DNA from: Strigamia acuminata
Lineage: Eukaryota; Arthropoda; Chilopoda; Geophilomorpha; Linotaeniidae
DNA: 64,000 bases
NCBI GenBank assembly: GCA_949358305.1
Contig: OX442314.1
Span: forward strand, 41,238,581-41,302,580
Direction: 5' to 3'
The number at the start of each line of letters is the position of its first letter. Positions within the stretch are counted from its first letter, which is position 1. Positions 49,068 to 58,851 of this stretch are shown here, in pieces. The translations under genes were made by a program, and so were the position numbers. The notes under the pieces were generated by a model, which was not told the origin of the DNA, did no database searches, and saw nothing but the letters and a program-made list of their open reading frames with translations.

Positions 49068-49588
49068 AAAAATCGTACCCGATCCTGCCGCCGAGGAAGA
49101 CCGAAAATCCAACTCTGGAGTGGCAAACCATTCCACTTGCCCAAAGTTCAATCGTCCGGTCAATTGAAAGGCCGATACCCGTCGAGTGTCAACCAGTAAC
49201 TGACTCCGTCAACCCTGACCCAAGCTTGCCTGAACCGCAGCTTCCATCCAGAAAATTTGGAATGGTGTCACAAACACCGAAGTCAGGCTTCAACAAAAAT
49301 TTTGATGCCACCTGGCGGAGTTTTTGCAAAGCACCCCGCGAAACTCAGGAGCTGCTTCTGTTCGACATGGACTTGTATCAAATGGCGCAGATCTCTGAAG
49401 CACTCAAAGAATGTAAAAGAGCTGCTGACCTGTTAAACCGTATGGAACCCCACGGAGCCAGCCGATTCAATAATAATTCAGTAATCACCCTGAGATTTCT
49501 ATTTGCTTATTATTTAGAAGAGATTTGTTATTACCTAGTGATATATTTCCTTAACATTGTGATTTTCATATACAATTTATTCGCGTAA
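49068..49588 (+). pseudogene. Family Y copy 1, main exon
   Basis: After the acceptor ACTGCAG the frame reads SYPILPPRKTENPTLEWQTI, a proline-rich linker, and a helical domain FDATWRSFCKAPRETQELLL ... DLYQMAQISEALKE, then low-complexity sequence to a stop at 49588. The helical domain recurs at 56.8 kb and, more diverged, at 61.9 kb (W...Y......Q.....LD.YQ.AQ). It resembles a small interaction domain, but no named family fits securely. Confidence 0.5.
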
Positions 49589-49945
49589 TGCAAATTCATG
49601 TTCTGTGCCTATGCTTTTGGGTTTATTGTGTTATAACAAACGGAGTTTATTTAGAATGCAGTCGAGAATCTTATGTTTGCCTTTATATGTTTTTTGAGAT
49701 TGTGCATTTAGCTATATACGCATTCTTGACGTAATTGTGAAAATATAATGATAAAAATAGCATCATCAAAATCTCTATTATTGTCATTTAAAGACATAAT
49801 CAGCCTTTTTCTCGCCCAATCCCGCATTCCTTAATTCCATTAATTTCTCCTGTGTCCGCAACGTTTAAAAAAAAATTGCGGTCCAAACTAAAAAATAAAA
49901 CGCGATCCTAATGGAATACAGTAAGTGTTCTACACTGCTGGACTT
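49589..49945. other. A/T-rich gap, nothing recognised
   Basis: A/T-rich, no coding frame; probably the tail of the family Y repeat. Confidence 0.4.
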
Positions 49946-50103
49946 GGTGCGTTTCATAATTATAAATCCACCCACAAATTCTGTGTTACAGCCAAAAATT
50001 CTTTCCAACAATAAATTTCTTTATATTGTTTGATTATAACATGTGTTTTTACAAGATTTTAAGAAGTTTTCATTGAAAGGAAATTTTTTTTATATTGTTA
50101 TAG

Positions 50104-50357
50104 TGTAAACTTAGTTAAAAGTTGACTTCGAAAACAATGGCGGACCCGCTGGTCCGCGACGCACACGCTTGCTTGTTTAATTCAAAGTGATCTTTATTCA
50201 AATCCAATCGGTTTAAATATTACAAAAGTTATCTCTCATTGGTTGACTACAAAAGAACAGCCCCCATTGGCTGTTTGTACTAACGTTCTCGAAACGTTCT
50301 CGTCTCGATCCCGTTCTCGTTCTCGTTCTCGTCCTCGTAAACCCAAAAAACTCCACA
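50104..50357 (-). repeat. Solo LTR (254 bp)
   Basis: On the minus strand it starts TGTGGAGTTTTTTGGG and ends AGTTTACA, with AATAAAG about 95 bp before the end and a GAGAAC-type simple repeat. The flanks ATAG and CTAG fit a 4-bp duplication with one change. It separates the left MITE arm from the inner Tc1-like element, so it is the youngest insertion of the three. Confidence 0.5.
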
Positions 50358-50360
50358 CTA

Positions 50361-51573
50361 GCAAAAATGTAATTTTTAGGTGTTGCATAATTATAAATAC
50401 ACATTTGGTTTCTATTAAATTTTTTATTTTCAATAACCTATTGAACCACCTTTCTTTTCAATAACATTAATCATTCTGTTATGCATGGAATTTACTAGAT
50501 TTTGCATTGTCTCAGTTGAAATTTCTTCCCATTTCACCATAATTGCAAGTTTTAACTCCTTGATTGATTCATATTGCTTTCCTCCTTGATATACTGATCT
50601 GGCAAGTATTCCCCATAAGTTTACTATGGGATTCAAGTCAGGGGAACATGCTGGCCACTCCATTACTTGCAGTCCATTGTCCAAAAACCACTGAAATGTT
50701 GTTCGGGCATTGTGGATCGGCGCGTTGTCCTGTTGAAATTCCAAAATGGGCCACCAATTTGCTCTCCAAATGGGATAAGTTGTTCATCAAGCAACTGTTG
50801 GTATGCATCAGCATTCATTCGACCACTGACAAAGGCAATATTACTTCTACCATTCCATCCAAAGGCTGCCCAAATCATAACCGATCCTCCACCTTGCTGA
50901 CATTTTGAAAAAATCTGTTTGTCTTTGCATAAATCGTGCCAGTAATATTGCCATCCGTCTGGGCCATCCAAATTAAACTTTTTTTCATCACTGAACACTA
51001 CTTTACGCCATTCCTTCTGCCAACACACTTTATCCTTTGCAAATTCCACTCTTTTCAACTTGTGTCTTGGTTTCAGAGATAGAGTGGTTTTTCTCTTCTT
51101 GTACACTCACAACTCTGGAGAGTGTTGATTTTGAAACATTAATGTCTGGATGCTTTGATAACTCCCCTAGGGTCACATTCGAATTGGAAATTTCACGTAA
51201 AATTGTTCGTTTTTGGCTGTCTTGTAGCTTTGATGGTCGACCACTGTGAATTTTGGTGCCATATTTGTCTCTCAATTTTACATAACTGACCAAAAGTCTT
51301 GCTATTTCCCTGTTGGATGTATTCTGTTCACTTAAGATTGATATTTGTCCTTTTTCAAAGTCAGAAAGTGGTAATCCACGAGGCATGGTTAAAATCAATG
51401 CACAGCAAAAATGAAAGTGAAAGTAACAAATGTGACAGTTAGAAAAGATTTAAAAAACGTCATTATAATTAGCTAGAAGCACCCTCTATGATCAGTTAAA
51501 AAAATTATCGCCCACAACCTTAGAACCAAATGTGGATTCATAATTATGCAACACATAAAAATTACATTTTTGC
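50361..51573 (-). mobile_element. Tc1-like DNA transposon (1.2 kb)
   Basis: Terminal inverted repeats start GCAAAAATGTAATTTTTAGG (left) and mirror at 51573 with few changes. TA dinucleotides flank both sides (50359-50360 and 51574-51575), the hallmark of Tc1/mariner. It carries one broken transposase gene on the minus strand. Confidence 0.85.
50430..51398 (-). pseudogene. Tc1-like transposase, two frameshifts and a lost catalytic Glu
   Basis: N-terminal paired-like HTH (MPRGLPLSDFEKGQISIL ... NREIARLL and GRPSKL) in 51398-51030. The second frame has VVFSDEKKFNLDGPDGWQYY (first Asp) and GGGSVMIWAAF (51106-50663). The third frame has FQQDNAPIHNARTTF (second Asp) and SPDLNPIVNLWG (50744-50430). 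In Tc1 transposases the last motif is NPIENLW; here Val replaces the catalytic Glu after a 34-residue gap. Two frameshifts plus this change mean it is inactive. Confidence 0.85.
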
Positions 51574-51754
51574 TATAACAATATAAAAAAAAAATTTCCT
51601 TTCAATGAAAACTTCTTAAAATCTTGTAAAAACACATGTTATAATCAAACAATATAAAGAAATTTATTGTTGGAAAGAATTTTTGGCTGTAGCACAGAAT
51701 TTGTGGGTGGATTTATAATTATGAAACGCACCTTACATTGTGCTTTTTCAATAG

Positions 51755-53814
51755 AAAAACCTACCAAAGAGGACTGATCCCCCCAATGTAAATGCACAAA
51801 AGGAGGCGCCTCCATCAACATCCGTAACTACAGTTACTGTCGCCGTGGCTGAGGACAATCATGAAGCATCAAGGAAAAAACCATGTCCAAAAGAGGATGA
51901 GCTACGCAACAAATTAAGGGAATTAGAAAGTTCCATTTGTAAACTTTCAACTGTAAAAGACACCGGCCTTGCAAGTGTAGATCAGTTATCAGACCTTATT
52001 CAAAAAAGGGAAGAACACAAGCAAGTAGAATCCAATTTGCACAATTTGATAGAAAATAGAAAACGACAGCAACGAAAACGGGCAAATGAAAAGGCGGTCC
52101 TTGATGAGGACCTTGATCTTAAAAATAAACTTGGACGACGGATCAAAAAGGGAAGACCGCCCATTGAAGCAGACCAACCGGAATTACAGAAAACAATTAT
52201 TGACATTGTCACATATGGCTCGTCAACTGATCAGCGGCGCCGCTGTGAATCACTCCATTCAATTAAGACTTTGGACGAATTAACGACAGAACTACAAAGC
52301 AGGGGCTTTCAGGTAACTAAGGACAAATATTTGCTTTTACAAACTTGCAAGTTCTATGATTAAATTGATAAACTTGGTAATACTTTTTGAATGTTGTTTA
52401 TCGATGTGTGTCCTCCAGATTAAAAAAAGTGCGGTATACCTCAGACTGCTACCAAGAAGAAACAACACATCAGAAGGAAAGAGCCACATCAGCACAGTCC
52501 CCGTCCGTTTGCGAAAGGCCGCCAACGATGCACACAAGTCGCACATTGATGGAAAATTTTGCCATGCATCGATAAAGAGTTTGGAAGTGGTGGCGTCAGT
52601 ACTTGGACCAAGTGTTGTTTATCAGCCAAGACGATAAGGTGAGATGCTATTGATATTTCTTAATGCTTAAGTGAATCTTATTTTAGGAAACAACAATGAT
52701 TTAATTATTAAAATGAGCGCTCATTATTTTAAATAGGCAAGGGTCCCAATTGGAATTACTGCTGCAAATAAGCAAGCTCAGATGTTAATGCACTTGGATT
52801 ATCTTGTAAAGCTACCGGATCATGATTGGGTTATTGCAGAAAGACACAAGCTGATACCATCGGTTTATGGATTAATGCAAGTAAAACCAAATAAGATGGG
52901 GGATGCGCAAGCTGTATCTTACAGTTGCGTACATCGCAATTAGGAGTGGAAAGCATTGTAGTAGCACTGCACTATCACATGCGAAAGATCTTAATAATCT
53001 CCTGAGTGAAAAAGACTTTCTCGAATTTACTAGAGACAAAAATGGCGATGTCAAACCTGTGCTTATGTTAACAGTTGATGGGGGTCCAGATGAAAATCCT
53101 CGCTATTAAAAACCCTCGCCTTAAGTTTGTATTAATTGTAAGAGTTCATTTTTATAGTTTATTTTTATCGGCGCCGATTTTTATATGTTCACAGGTATGA
53201 AAAAGTCATTAATGTTGCGATTAATCATTTTCAAACGCACAATTTGGACGCAATTTTCATCGCAACGAATGCGCCCGGCAGAAGTGCGTTTAACAGGGTG
53301 GAGAGACGAATGGCTCCTTTAAGTAGAGAGTTGTGCGGTGTCATCCTTAATCATGTTAGCTTTGGCAGTCACGTAGACGATCAAGGAAGGACTGTTGATG
53401 TTGAGTTAGAGAAAAGAAATTTTGAAGCTGCGGGCAAGGTTTTGGCTGAAATTTGGAATGACGTCGTTTTGGATGGGTTTGGCACAAAGGCGGTTTATGT
53501 GACTCCTGAATTGAGCGAAACAGAGAATATTCATCTTCCTTCAGCGGAGTGGCGTGCACGACATATCCGAGAAAGCCACTATTTTTTACAGGTACAAATT
53601 TGACAACATAGTTACCACTAACTTTTACTTATATATAAATTGTGCAAGTTACTTGAATTCTTTTATTTTCTAACAGATCGTTAAATGCACCGATGTCAAC
53701 TGCTGTGGACCTATGCGTGGAAGCTACACAAAGATGTTCCCACCAGTAGATGAGAAACCACCACCGCCTCCTCCTCCGAGTAACCCTCAGGATTCACTCG
53801 GGAAGAAGAATTAA
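51755..53814 (+). pseudogene. Five-exon gene with VDGGPDENPR motif (decayed)
   Basis: Exons inferred from GT-AG sites: 51755-52312, 52419-52638, 52737-53102, 53195-53591 and 53677-53814. The protein has a coiled N-terminus with GRRIKKGRPP, then AVYLRLLPRRNN, HIDGKFCHASIK, SQDDK|ARVPIGITAANKQAQ, LPDHDWVIAERHKLIPSVYG, AYIAIRSGKH, LMLTVDGGPDENPR, ATNAPGRSAFNRVERRMAPL and a proline-rich end. The pattern recalls an uncharacterised multi-copy family in many invertebrates. The Asp in VDGGPDENPR and the RNase-H-like spacing suggest a DDE transposase origin (inference). Damage: a one-base shift before SQDDK, another before AYIAIRSG, and exon 3 ends CG|CT where CG|GT is expected. The 5' exon is missing; the MITE nest lies just upstream. 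Confidence 0.6.
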
Positions 53815-53880
53815 AATACAGTTTTTTAAGTTGGTCGCAATGTCTTTCACGTATTTGTAAATCCCATAACGACATTGCTA

Positions 53881-54320
53881 AGGAGGGGACGTGTAGTGAT
53901 CCTGAGGATCATAAAGTGTTTATAATTATTAACAAGTGTAAATAAAGTGTTTTAATTATTCATAATATTACTCGTTAGATTATTACGAAGGAATTAGCCG
54001 AACTAATTCCCCCCGTTTCTGCGGAATTAACGCAATGACGTCAGTCATTTGCATAATTCCCCGAATTTATGCTAATACGTCATTTCCGGTTACTACGGGT
54101 ATTTAAACCATAATAATGGGAGATAAGTTAAAAAGATATAAAGTTAAAAAAGATATAATATAATAAGACAATATACTGTAAAAGCAAAAATGAAAACCAC
54201 TCCGATTTCCTCATCAAACCCTGCTGTTGTTGAGGTTGGTGTCTTCCGCCGATACGTTTGAATTAATAGATATGATCGTCATCATCTAAGAAGGTACAAG
54301 GTTAATATTTTAAACATCAT
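53881..54320 (+). repeat. Polypurine tract and LTR-like block
   Basis: AGGAGGGGACG precedes TGTAGTGATCC (start 53892), the same arrangement as at 41-60 and in GyA/GyB. The block holds a palindrome (ATGATCCTCAGGATCACT type), a CRE-like TGACGTCA (about 54036), an octamer-like ATTTGCAT and a TATTTAAA box (54100), i.e. a promoter-like U3. The right end is unclear (about 54319). It starts 67 bp after the stop of the preceding gene. Confidence 0.4.
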
Positions 54321-54528
54321 ATTGGGTTAGTTGGCATTAACTTGTGTGCGACCAATGTGGTGCGAATCGGCACAGTCGGCACAGTCGGACGCAGCGACGC
54401 GCGAATCGGTGGCGGCGGCTGAGGTCACCTTTCTTTTAATAATTAGTTTATTGATTATTTTAATTTTTCGCTATTAAATATTTCTTCTTTAAATTTTCGC
54501 CCATTTTATTTTTCAAAAACAAGCGGTT

Positions 54529-54655
54529 GTATACGCACGACACTAGCGACACGTTTAACGTGGTGTCGGAACCATCAACCATAGCAAAGCAAAACGAAGC
54601 ATCCTTGGCTTCCCGACATCACATCACAGCTCGCGGATTTACCGTAAGTAAACAA
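54529..54655 (+). repeat. Leader block shared with 46.8 kb
   Basis: GACACTAGCGACACGTTTAA, GTGGTGTCGGAACCATCAAC and GATTTACCGTAAGTAA match 46776-46875. A consensus donor (GTAAGT) ends it. Here it lies upstream of family Y copy 2. Confidence 0.5.
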
Positions 54656-54734
54656 TCGATTGTTTCCGGACCGAATTTGGCCGAATTGAATCAATTCGAC
54701 AATTCATCGATTGAGGGATTGAATAATTGTTCAA

Positions 54735-54893
54735 TTGACGAATTTAACGGAGGAACGAACAAACAAACAATTGGCCAGACGTGCGGCTGCCCAGTTGAAT
54801 CAAGCCATTCCTTCAAATTCGACGGTTGTCGTAAGTGACGTCACGGAAGAAGGGCAGTCGAATTTGCCAGCGATTGAGGGCCCAGTCATTCAG
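54735..54893 (+). pseudogene. Family Y copy 2, upstream exon
   Basis: The frame LTNLTEERTNKQLARRAAAQ ... NLPAIEGPVIQ ends at CAG|GTAAAG. The polar, helical composition gives no family. It is placed with family Y because the next exon follows 70 bp later. Confidence 0.35.
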
Positions 54894-54963
54894 GTAAAGT
54901 TCTTATTAATAAATATACTAAACGTTCTTCTTTGCTCGGTAAATCAAACATCCAAACACCACA

Positions 54964-55021
54964 CAGTAGTGTCAATTTAGAATTTGAAGTTGAAGATCCA
55001 TTTCTACATGAATCTATGCTG
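54964..55021 (+). pseudogene. Family Y copy 2, small exon
   Basis: The frame SVNLEFEVEDPFLHESML matches 48960-49014, with the same CTG|GTATGA donor. Confidence 0.5.
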
Positions 55022-55066
55022 GTATGAACATAACGAAATAGTGAAAAGTAGTTCCACCACAACTTA

Positions 55067-56550
55067 CAACCCCAAGCCAAAATATTGGAATACTCGGATT
55101 TTGTCAGTATTCCATGTTCCCCAAATGGGCTAAAAACAAAAGTTTCAAAGTTAAACAAATATCCACAAAAATACTTTGAAAACATGTTTAATTGGCTTTA
55201 TTTTAAGCAAAAAAAATTTAAAAAAGGTGAGATATTTATCCCACTATCCACAAAAACGTCTGTGACAAAACATTAGAATCACAAAAGTGTTGAGACAAAA
55301 AATTAGAATAATTGTGAGAAGAGACAGAAATCTTATCTATCCCACTCATTTAAAAAATGATAGCATTTAGTATTTGGTTGGTCTTCCTTTTGCATCAATC
55401 ACAGCCCTCACTCGTCGCGGCATCAAGTCCACCAACTTCTTACACTGCTCACTAGTAATAGAGGCCCACACCATGAGCGGGAGCCAGGTCATGTTGAAAA
55501 ATAAATTTATCATCACTGAACATTGATTCTGATGAAGGCATCATGAAGTAGTTGAGTATCTCTTGATACACAGCAGAGTTTATTGTACCTTTCACAAACG
55601 TTAACTCCCTCATTCCAGATGCAGCCATACAACCCCACACCATGACACAAGCAGGAAATTTTACACACTTCTTCAAACAGTTTTTATTGTACATTTCATG
55701 TTTTTCCCACCAAACTCGTGGACCCTGGTCCCCATAATATAAGTTAAATTTTGATTCATCGCTGTAGAGAATCGTTGCCCATTGGTCTGGGGTCCAATCT
55801 ATCCTTGCCTTGCATCACTCAAGTCTTCTTTTCATCTACTTGCTGCTTAGAAGTGGTTTTCGTTTGGGAACACGAGGTGGCAATTGAAATTCATATAAAC
55901 GACACAGTGTTGTACATTGGGAGACATTTATTCCATTTTTTCCCACTGTGCATGATGAATTTTAGATGACTTGAAACGGTTATTCATTACAATCGAATGA
56001 AGTTTGCGATCATCTTGTGGTGTTGTTTTACGTTTTCATCCACTATAGTGCCGCATGGTGTTTAGTCCTTGTCCAGAGGTAATCTGCTTTATTGTTTTGG
56101 AAACTGCAGATTGACTGCACCCTACAATTGTTGCAACTGATCGTTGTTTACGACCGGCTGCATTAAGTTAGACAATCTGCTCTCTTTCTCCATGGAGATG
56201 TCATTGTTGGCACCCATTTTAATTTAGTCATAATGTGTACACATTGTTTGAGGTTATTTCTGGCAATTTGGTCACGTGGAATGATGTTTTGCTAATTTTT
56301 GCAAATTATTCTAATTTTTTGTCTCAACACTTTTGTGATTCTAATGTTTTGTCACAGACATTTTTGTGGATAGTGGGATAAATATCTCACCTTTTTTAAT
56401 TTTTTTTTGCTTAAAATAAAGCCAATTAAACATGTTTTCAAAGTATTTTTGTGGATATTTGTTTAACTTTGAAACTTTTGTTTCTAGCCCATTTGAGGAA
56501 CATGGAATACTGACAAAATCCGAGTATTCTAATATTTTGGCTTGGGGTTG
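55067..56550 (-). mobile_element. Tc1-like element with about 250-bp inverted repeats
   Basis: Ends CAACCCCAAGCCAAAATATT and complement, flanked by TA (55065-55066 and 56551-56552). The arms 55067-55318 and 56299-56550 mirror each other with scattered changes. It is inserted in the family Y intron between the small and main exons. Confidence 0.85.
55385..56218 (-). pseudogene. Tc1-like transposase remnant
   Basis: Minus-strand pieces: MGANNDISMEKESRLSNL with a following HTH-like part containing stops (about 56215-56000), LYSDESKFNL (first Asp, about 55760), VMVWGCMAASGMRELTF and FIFQHDLAPAHG (second Asp, about 55490). It then jumps directly to SEQCKKLVDLMPRRVRAVID and KGRPTKY. The stretch with SPDLNPIE, holding the catalytic Glu, has been deleted. 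Several stops confirm a dead gene. Confidence 0.8.
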
Positions 56551-56563
56551 TAGACTGGAGAAA

Positions 56564-56926
56564 AGTCTTTACCCGATCCTGCCGCCACGGAAGACCGAAA
56601 ATCCAACCATGGAGTGGGAAACCATTCCACTCGCCCAAAGTTCAATCGTCCGGTCAATTGAAAGGCCGATACCCGTCGAGTGTCAACCCTGACCCAAGCT
56701 TGCCTGAACCGCAGCTTCCATCCAGAAAATTTGGAATGGTGTCACAAACACCGAAGTCAGGCTTCAACAAAAATTTTGATGCCACCCGGTGGAGTTTTTG
56801 CGAAGTAATCCGCGAAACTCAGGAGCTGCTTCTGTCCAACATGGACTTGTATCAAATGGCGCTCTACGCACAGAGAGTGACCGAATATATGCGCTACCAA
56901 ATTGCATGCATTTCTAATACCTATTA
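56564..56926 (+). pseudogene. Family Y copy 2, main exon
   Basis: YPILPPRKTENPTMEWETIP and SSIVRSIERPIPVECQP match copy 1. A 17-bp deletion between two TCAACC words then shifts the frame relative to copy 1. The next part, FGMVSQTPKSGFNKNFDATR ... NMDLYQMA, again matches. The acceptor that reads ACTGCAG in copy 1 reads ACTGGAG here. Confidence 0.55.
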
Positions 56927-57864
56927 AAAAGAAGTGCCGACATACACTCTAGACTGCTCACAGTAACAATTCAGGGATAACTTCGGATCTACAAAGATTA
57001 ATCAATAAATTCTTGTCTAACACTATACAACCAAGTTAGCCGGGAGTGGTGATGTGGTTTAAATCATCTGGCTAGTGTCGATGCTCGTATGTATTTTTAA
57101 AGCCCAATTATGGTTGCTGCGACATCGACCACCAGTGATACCACGATTACTGACTGAGTGATACCCCTAGTCGATACCGTGCGTGTAGAAAACGAAACTT
57201 AAAAAGTGGCAATCGGCCCAAGGACGCACGAAATAAAGAAATTAAGTATAATAAAGGAAGATGAACAAAGGCATAAAGGACCGATAGAGCCATTGAAGGA
57301 AAGATTTATTGAAGATGTGCTTGTTCCGGTCGTGCTCTCAGCCAATAAATATCAAGGGGCCATCCCGTCATGTGGCTCGGACTTTTGGCTAATTTCCGGG
57401 ACGGGCAAGGCCATATCATGCTATCTAACCCTACAGACACAACCAATGGGACTTATTAAATAAATGCACAATGATGATTAAATGGTGTGGACACTGGGGC
57501 GACTGGTCCCGTGGAGGGCGCCGCCCGGATACCTGGCAAGACCTAGTGGAGGTATCCTCAAAAAGCAATTCTGTCCTACGTGCGGGCGGTTGATCCCGGG
57601 AAGGATGCCGACCTGGCTCGTCCAGCAGTGGTTGTCCCGAGGGATACCACACGACTTAAAAATAAAACAAAGCTGGCATAGCCTGCCCACAGATACGGTT
57701 GTCGCCAGTGGATACCGTACACTTATAATGAAATTCAATCAGGACTAGTCGGCCCGTATAGGGGTCTAGCTCATAGCCATAACCACTGACCGGACTTGGA
57801 GTGTGTCACTTCGGTCAGTGATGGGGACCCATAACAGCCCGGGTCAGGCTTGTTGGATCACGCA
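56927..57864. other. Gap, only weak ORFs
   Basis: Open frames at 57206-57463 and 57482-57748 (with a single CPTC) have no recognisable similarity and no conserved partner in the window. They are left unassigned. Confidence 0.35.
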
Positions 57865-58851
57865 ATGGCACTTCCGGGCAGTGGCACGCCACCTGGTTCC
57901 CCAGACAGATTTGTCACCACTCGTAGAGCACCATATCAAACGATCCCGATATACGATCCGACTCCCATGTCTCTGGCGCCGATTTCTTCGAATGAACCAA
58001 CGAATCCGTCGACAAGCGCGACGACTTTTATTTGGAGGTACGGTGGAGATTCACGCGAGTTGGCCCTTGTTGCCATGTCATCGGCATTCATGGGCATAAC
58101 CGCGAACGTGGTCCGTGTTGTCTCGTGGCGAAAAACACAACACGCCACAGGTGGTGACATAGTTGCTGGCATAGTGCGCATATATTTGCAGAAAAAGAAT
58201 CTGATGCCGTTAACTCTGCGACAAGAGAACGAGAAAAAATTGGCGAAAGCTGCCACACGCGCGTTTCACTTGGCAACTCACCCCACGAGTGTGCATGCTG
58301 TATTAGCGCGTCTTGCTCCAGGAGACCCTGGTCACTGGTGTGAGGCAAGCACATCGTTTGGGTGGTGGAAAGTTATCACGTCATTGGCATCCATCAATAA
58401 ACGCATGGCTTCGATGACCGCAGTGCATGGTGCAGCAATCATAGCAGATGCTATGGTTGTATTGAAGATGGTTGTCTCGAATGGGATGTTCCCGCTCCTA
58501 GCAAACCAGGGGCAGCTCACCGCATTTGTGGCGATGCACGAAAAGCTGGTCATGGGAGGCATAAAGTGCTGTGCTAGTGGCAGATGGTTTATGCAGGATC
58601 ATCCAGAAGGCGCAACTGCTATAACCTTTGACCAAAAAGATAACGTGTGTGCATCGCTTGCAGGGGAGCTCGTAGCCATTGCGGTTACCGTCTACAAGAA
58701 CATGACGATAGCCGAGTCTCATTCTCTGCTACCAATTGTAGCAGAGGAGAGGGCGCAAGTCAGTCTGAAAACCGAGTGTGGAAGCGATTATGAACGTCGC
58801 AATGGCGTCGCACTTCCCGGATTATATATTTTTCACGAAATATATAATTAA
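57865..58851 (+). CDS. Unrecognised 328-residue ORF, mostly helical
   Basis: An uninterrupted frame from ATG 57865 (CGCAATGG context; MALPGSGTPPGSPDRF) to TAA 58851; a second Met starts MSLAPISSNEP at 57967. After about 60 polar residues the protein is Ala/Val/Leu-rich and predicted by eye to be all-helical: YGGDSRELALVAMSSAFMG, GGDIVAGIVRIYLQKKN, FGWWKVITSLASINKRM. No signal peptide, zinc motif or transposase motif is seen. Composition and size would fit a nucleocapsid-like protein, for example an integrated viral gene, but no diagnostic motif supports this. It is one of very few long intact frames outside the elements. Confidence 0.5.
   Translation: MALPGSGTPPGSPDRFVTTRRAPYQTIPIYDPTPMSLAPISSNEPTNPSTSATTFIWRYGGDSRELALVAMSSAFMGITANVVRVVSWRKTQHATGGDIVAGIVRIYLQKKNLMPLTLRQENEKKLAKAATRAFHLATHPTSVHAVLARLAPGDPGHWCEASTSFGWWKVITSLASINKRMASMTAVHGAAIIADAMVVLKMVVSNGMFPLLANQGQLTAFVAMHEKLVMGGIKCCASGRWFMQDHPEGATAITFDQKDNVCASLAGELVAIAVTVYKNMTIAESHSLLPIVAEERAQVSLKTECGSDYERRNGVALPGLYIFHEIYN

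Larger units (their letters stand above)
49946..51732. mobile_element. Palindromic MITE carrying a nested Tc1-like element and a solo LTR
   Basis: Arms 49946-50102 and 51574-51732 are inverted copies that differ by about one substitution and one indel. They start GGTGCGTTTCATAATTATAA. Without the insertions the arms would meet at TTGTTATA/TATAACAA. The flanks are CTT and TTA, so the target duplication is unclear. The terminal bases resemble those of the inner Tc1-like element, suggesting related families. Confidence 0.7.

Noticed and set aside
57865-58851. Firm call as a viral nucleoprotein
   Set aside because: Size and helical composition are suggestive, but no family motif could be verified without a search.
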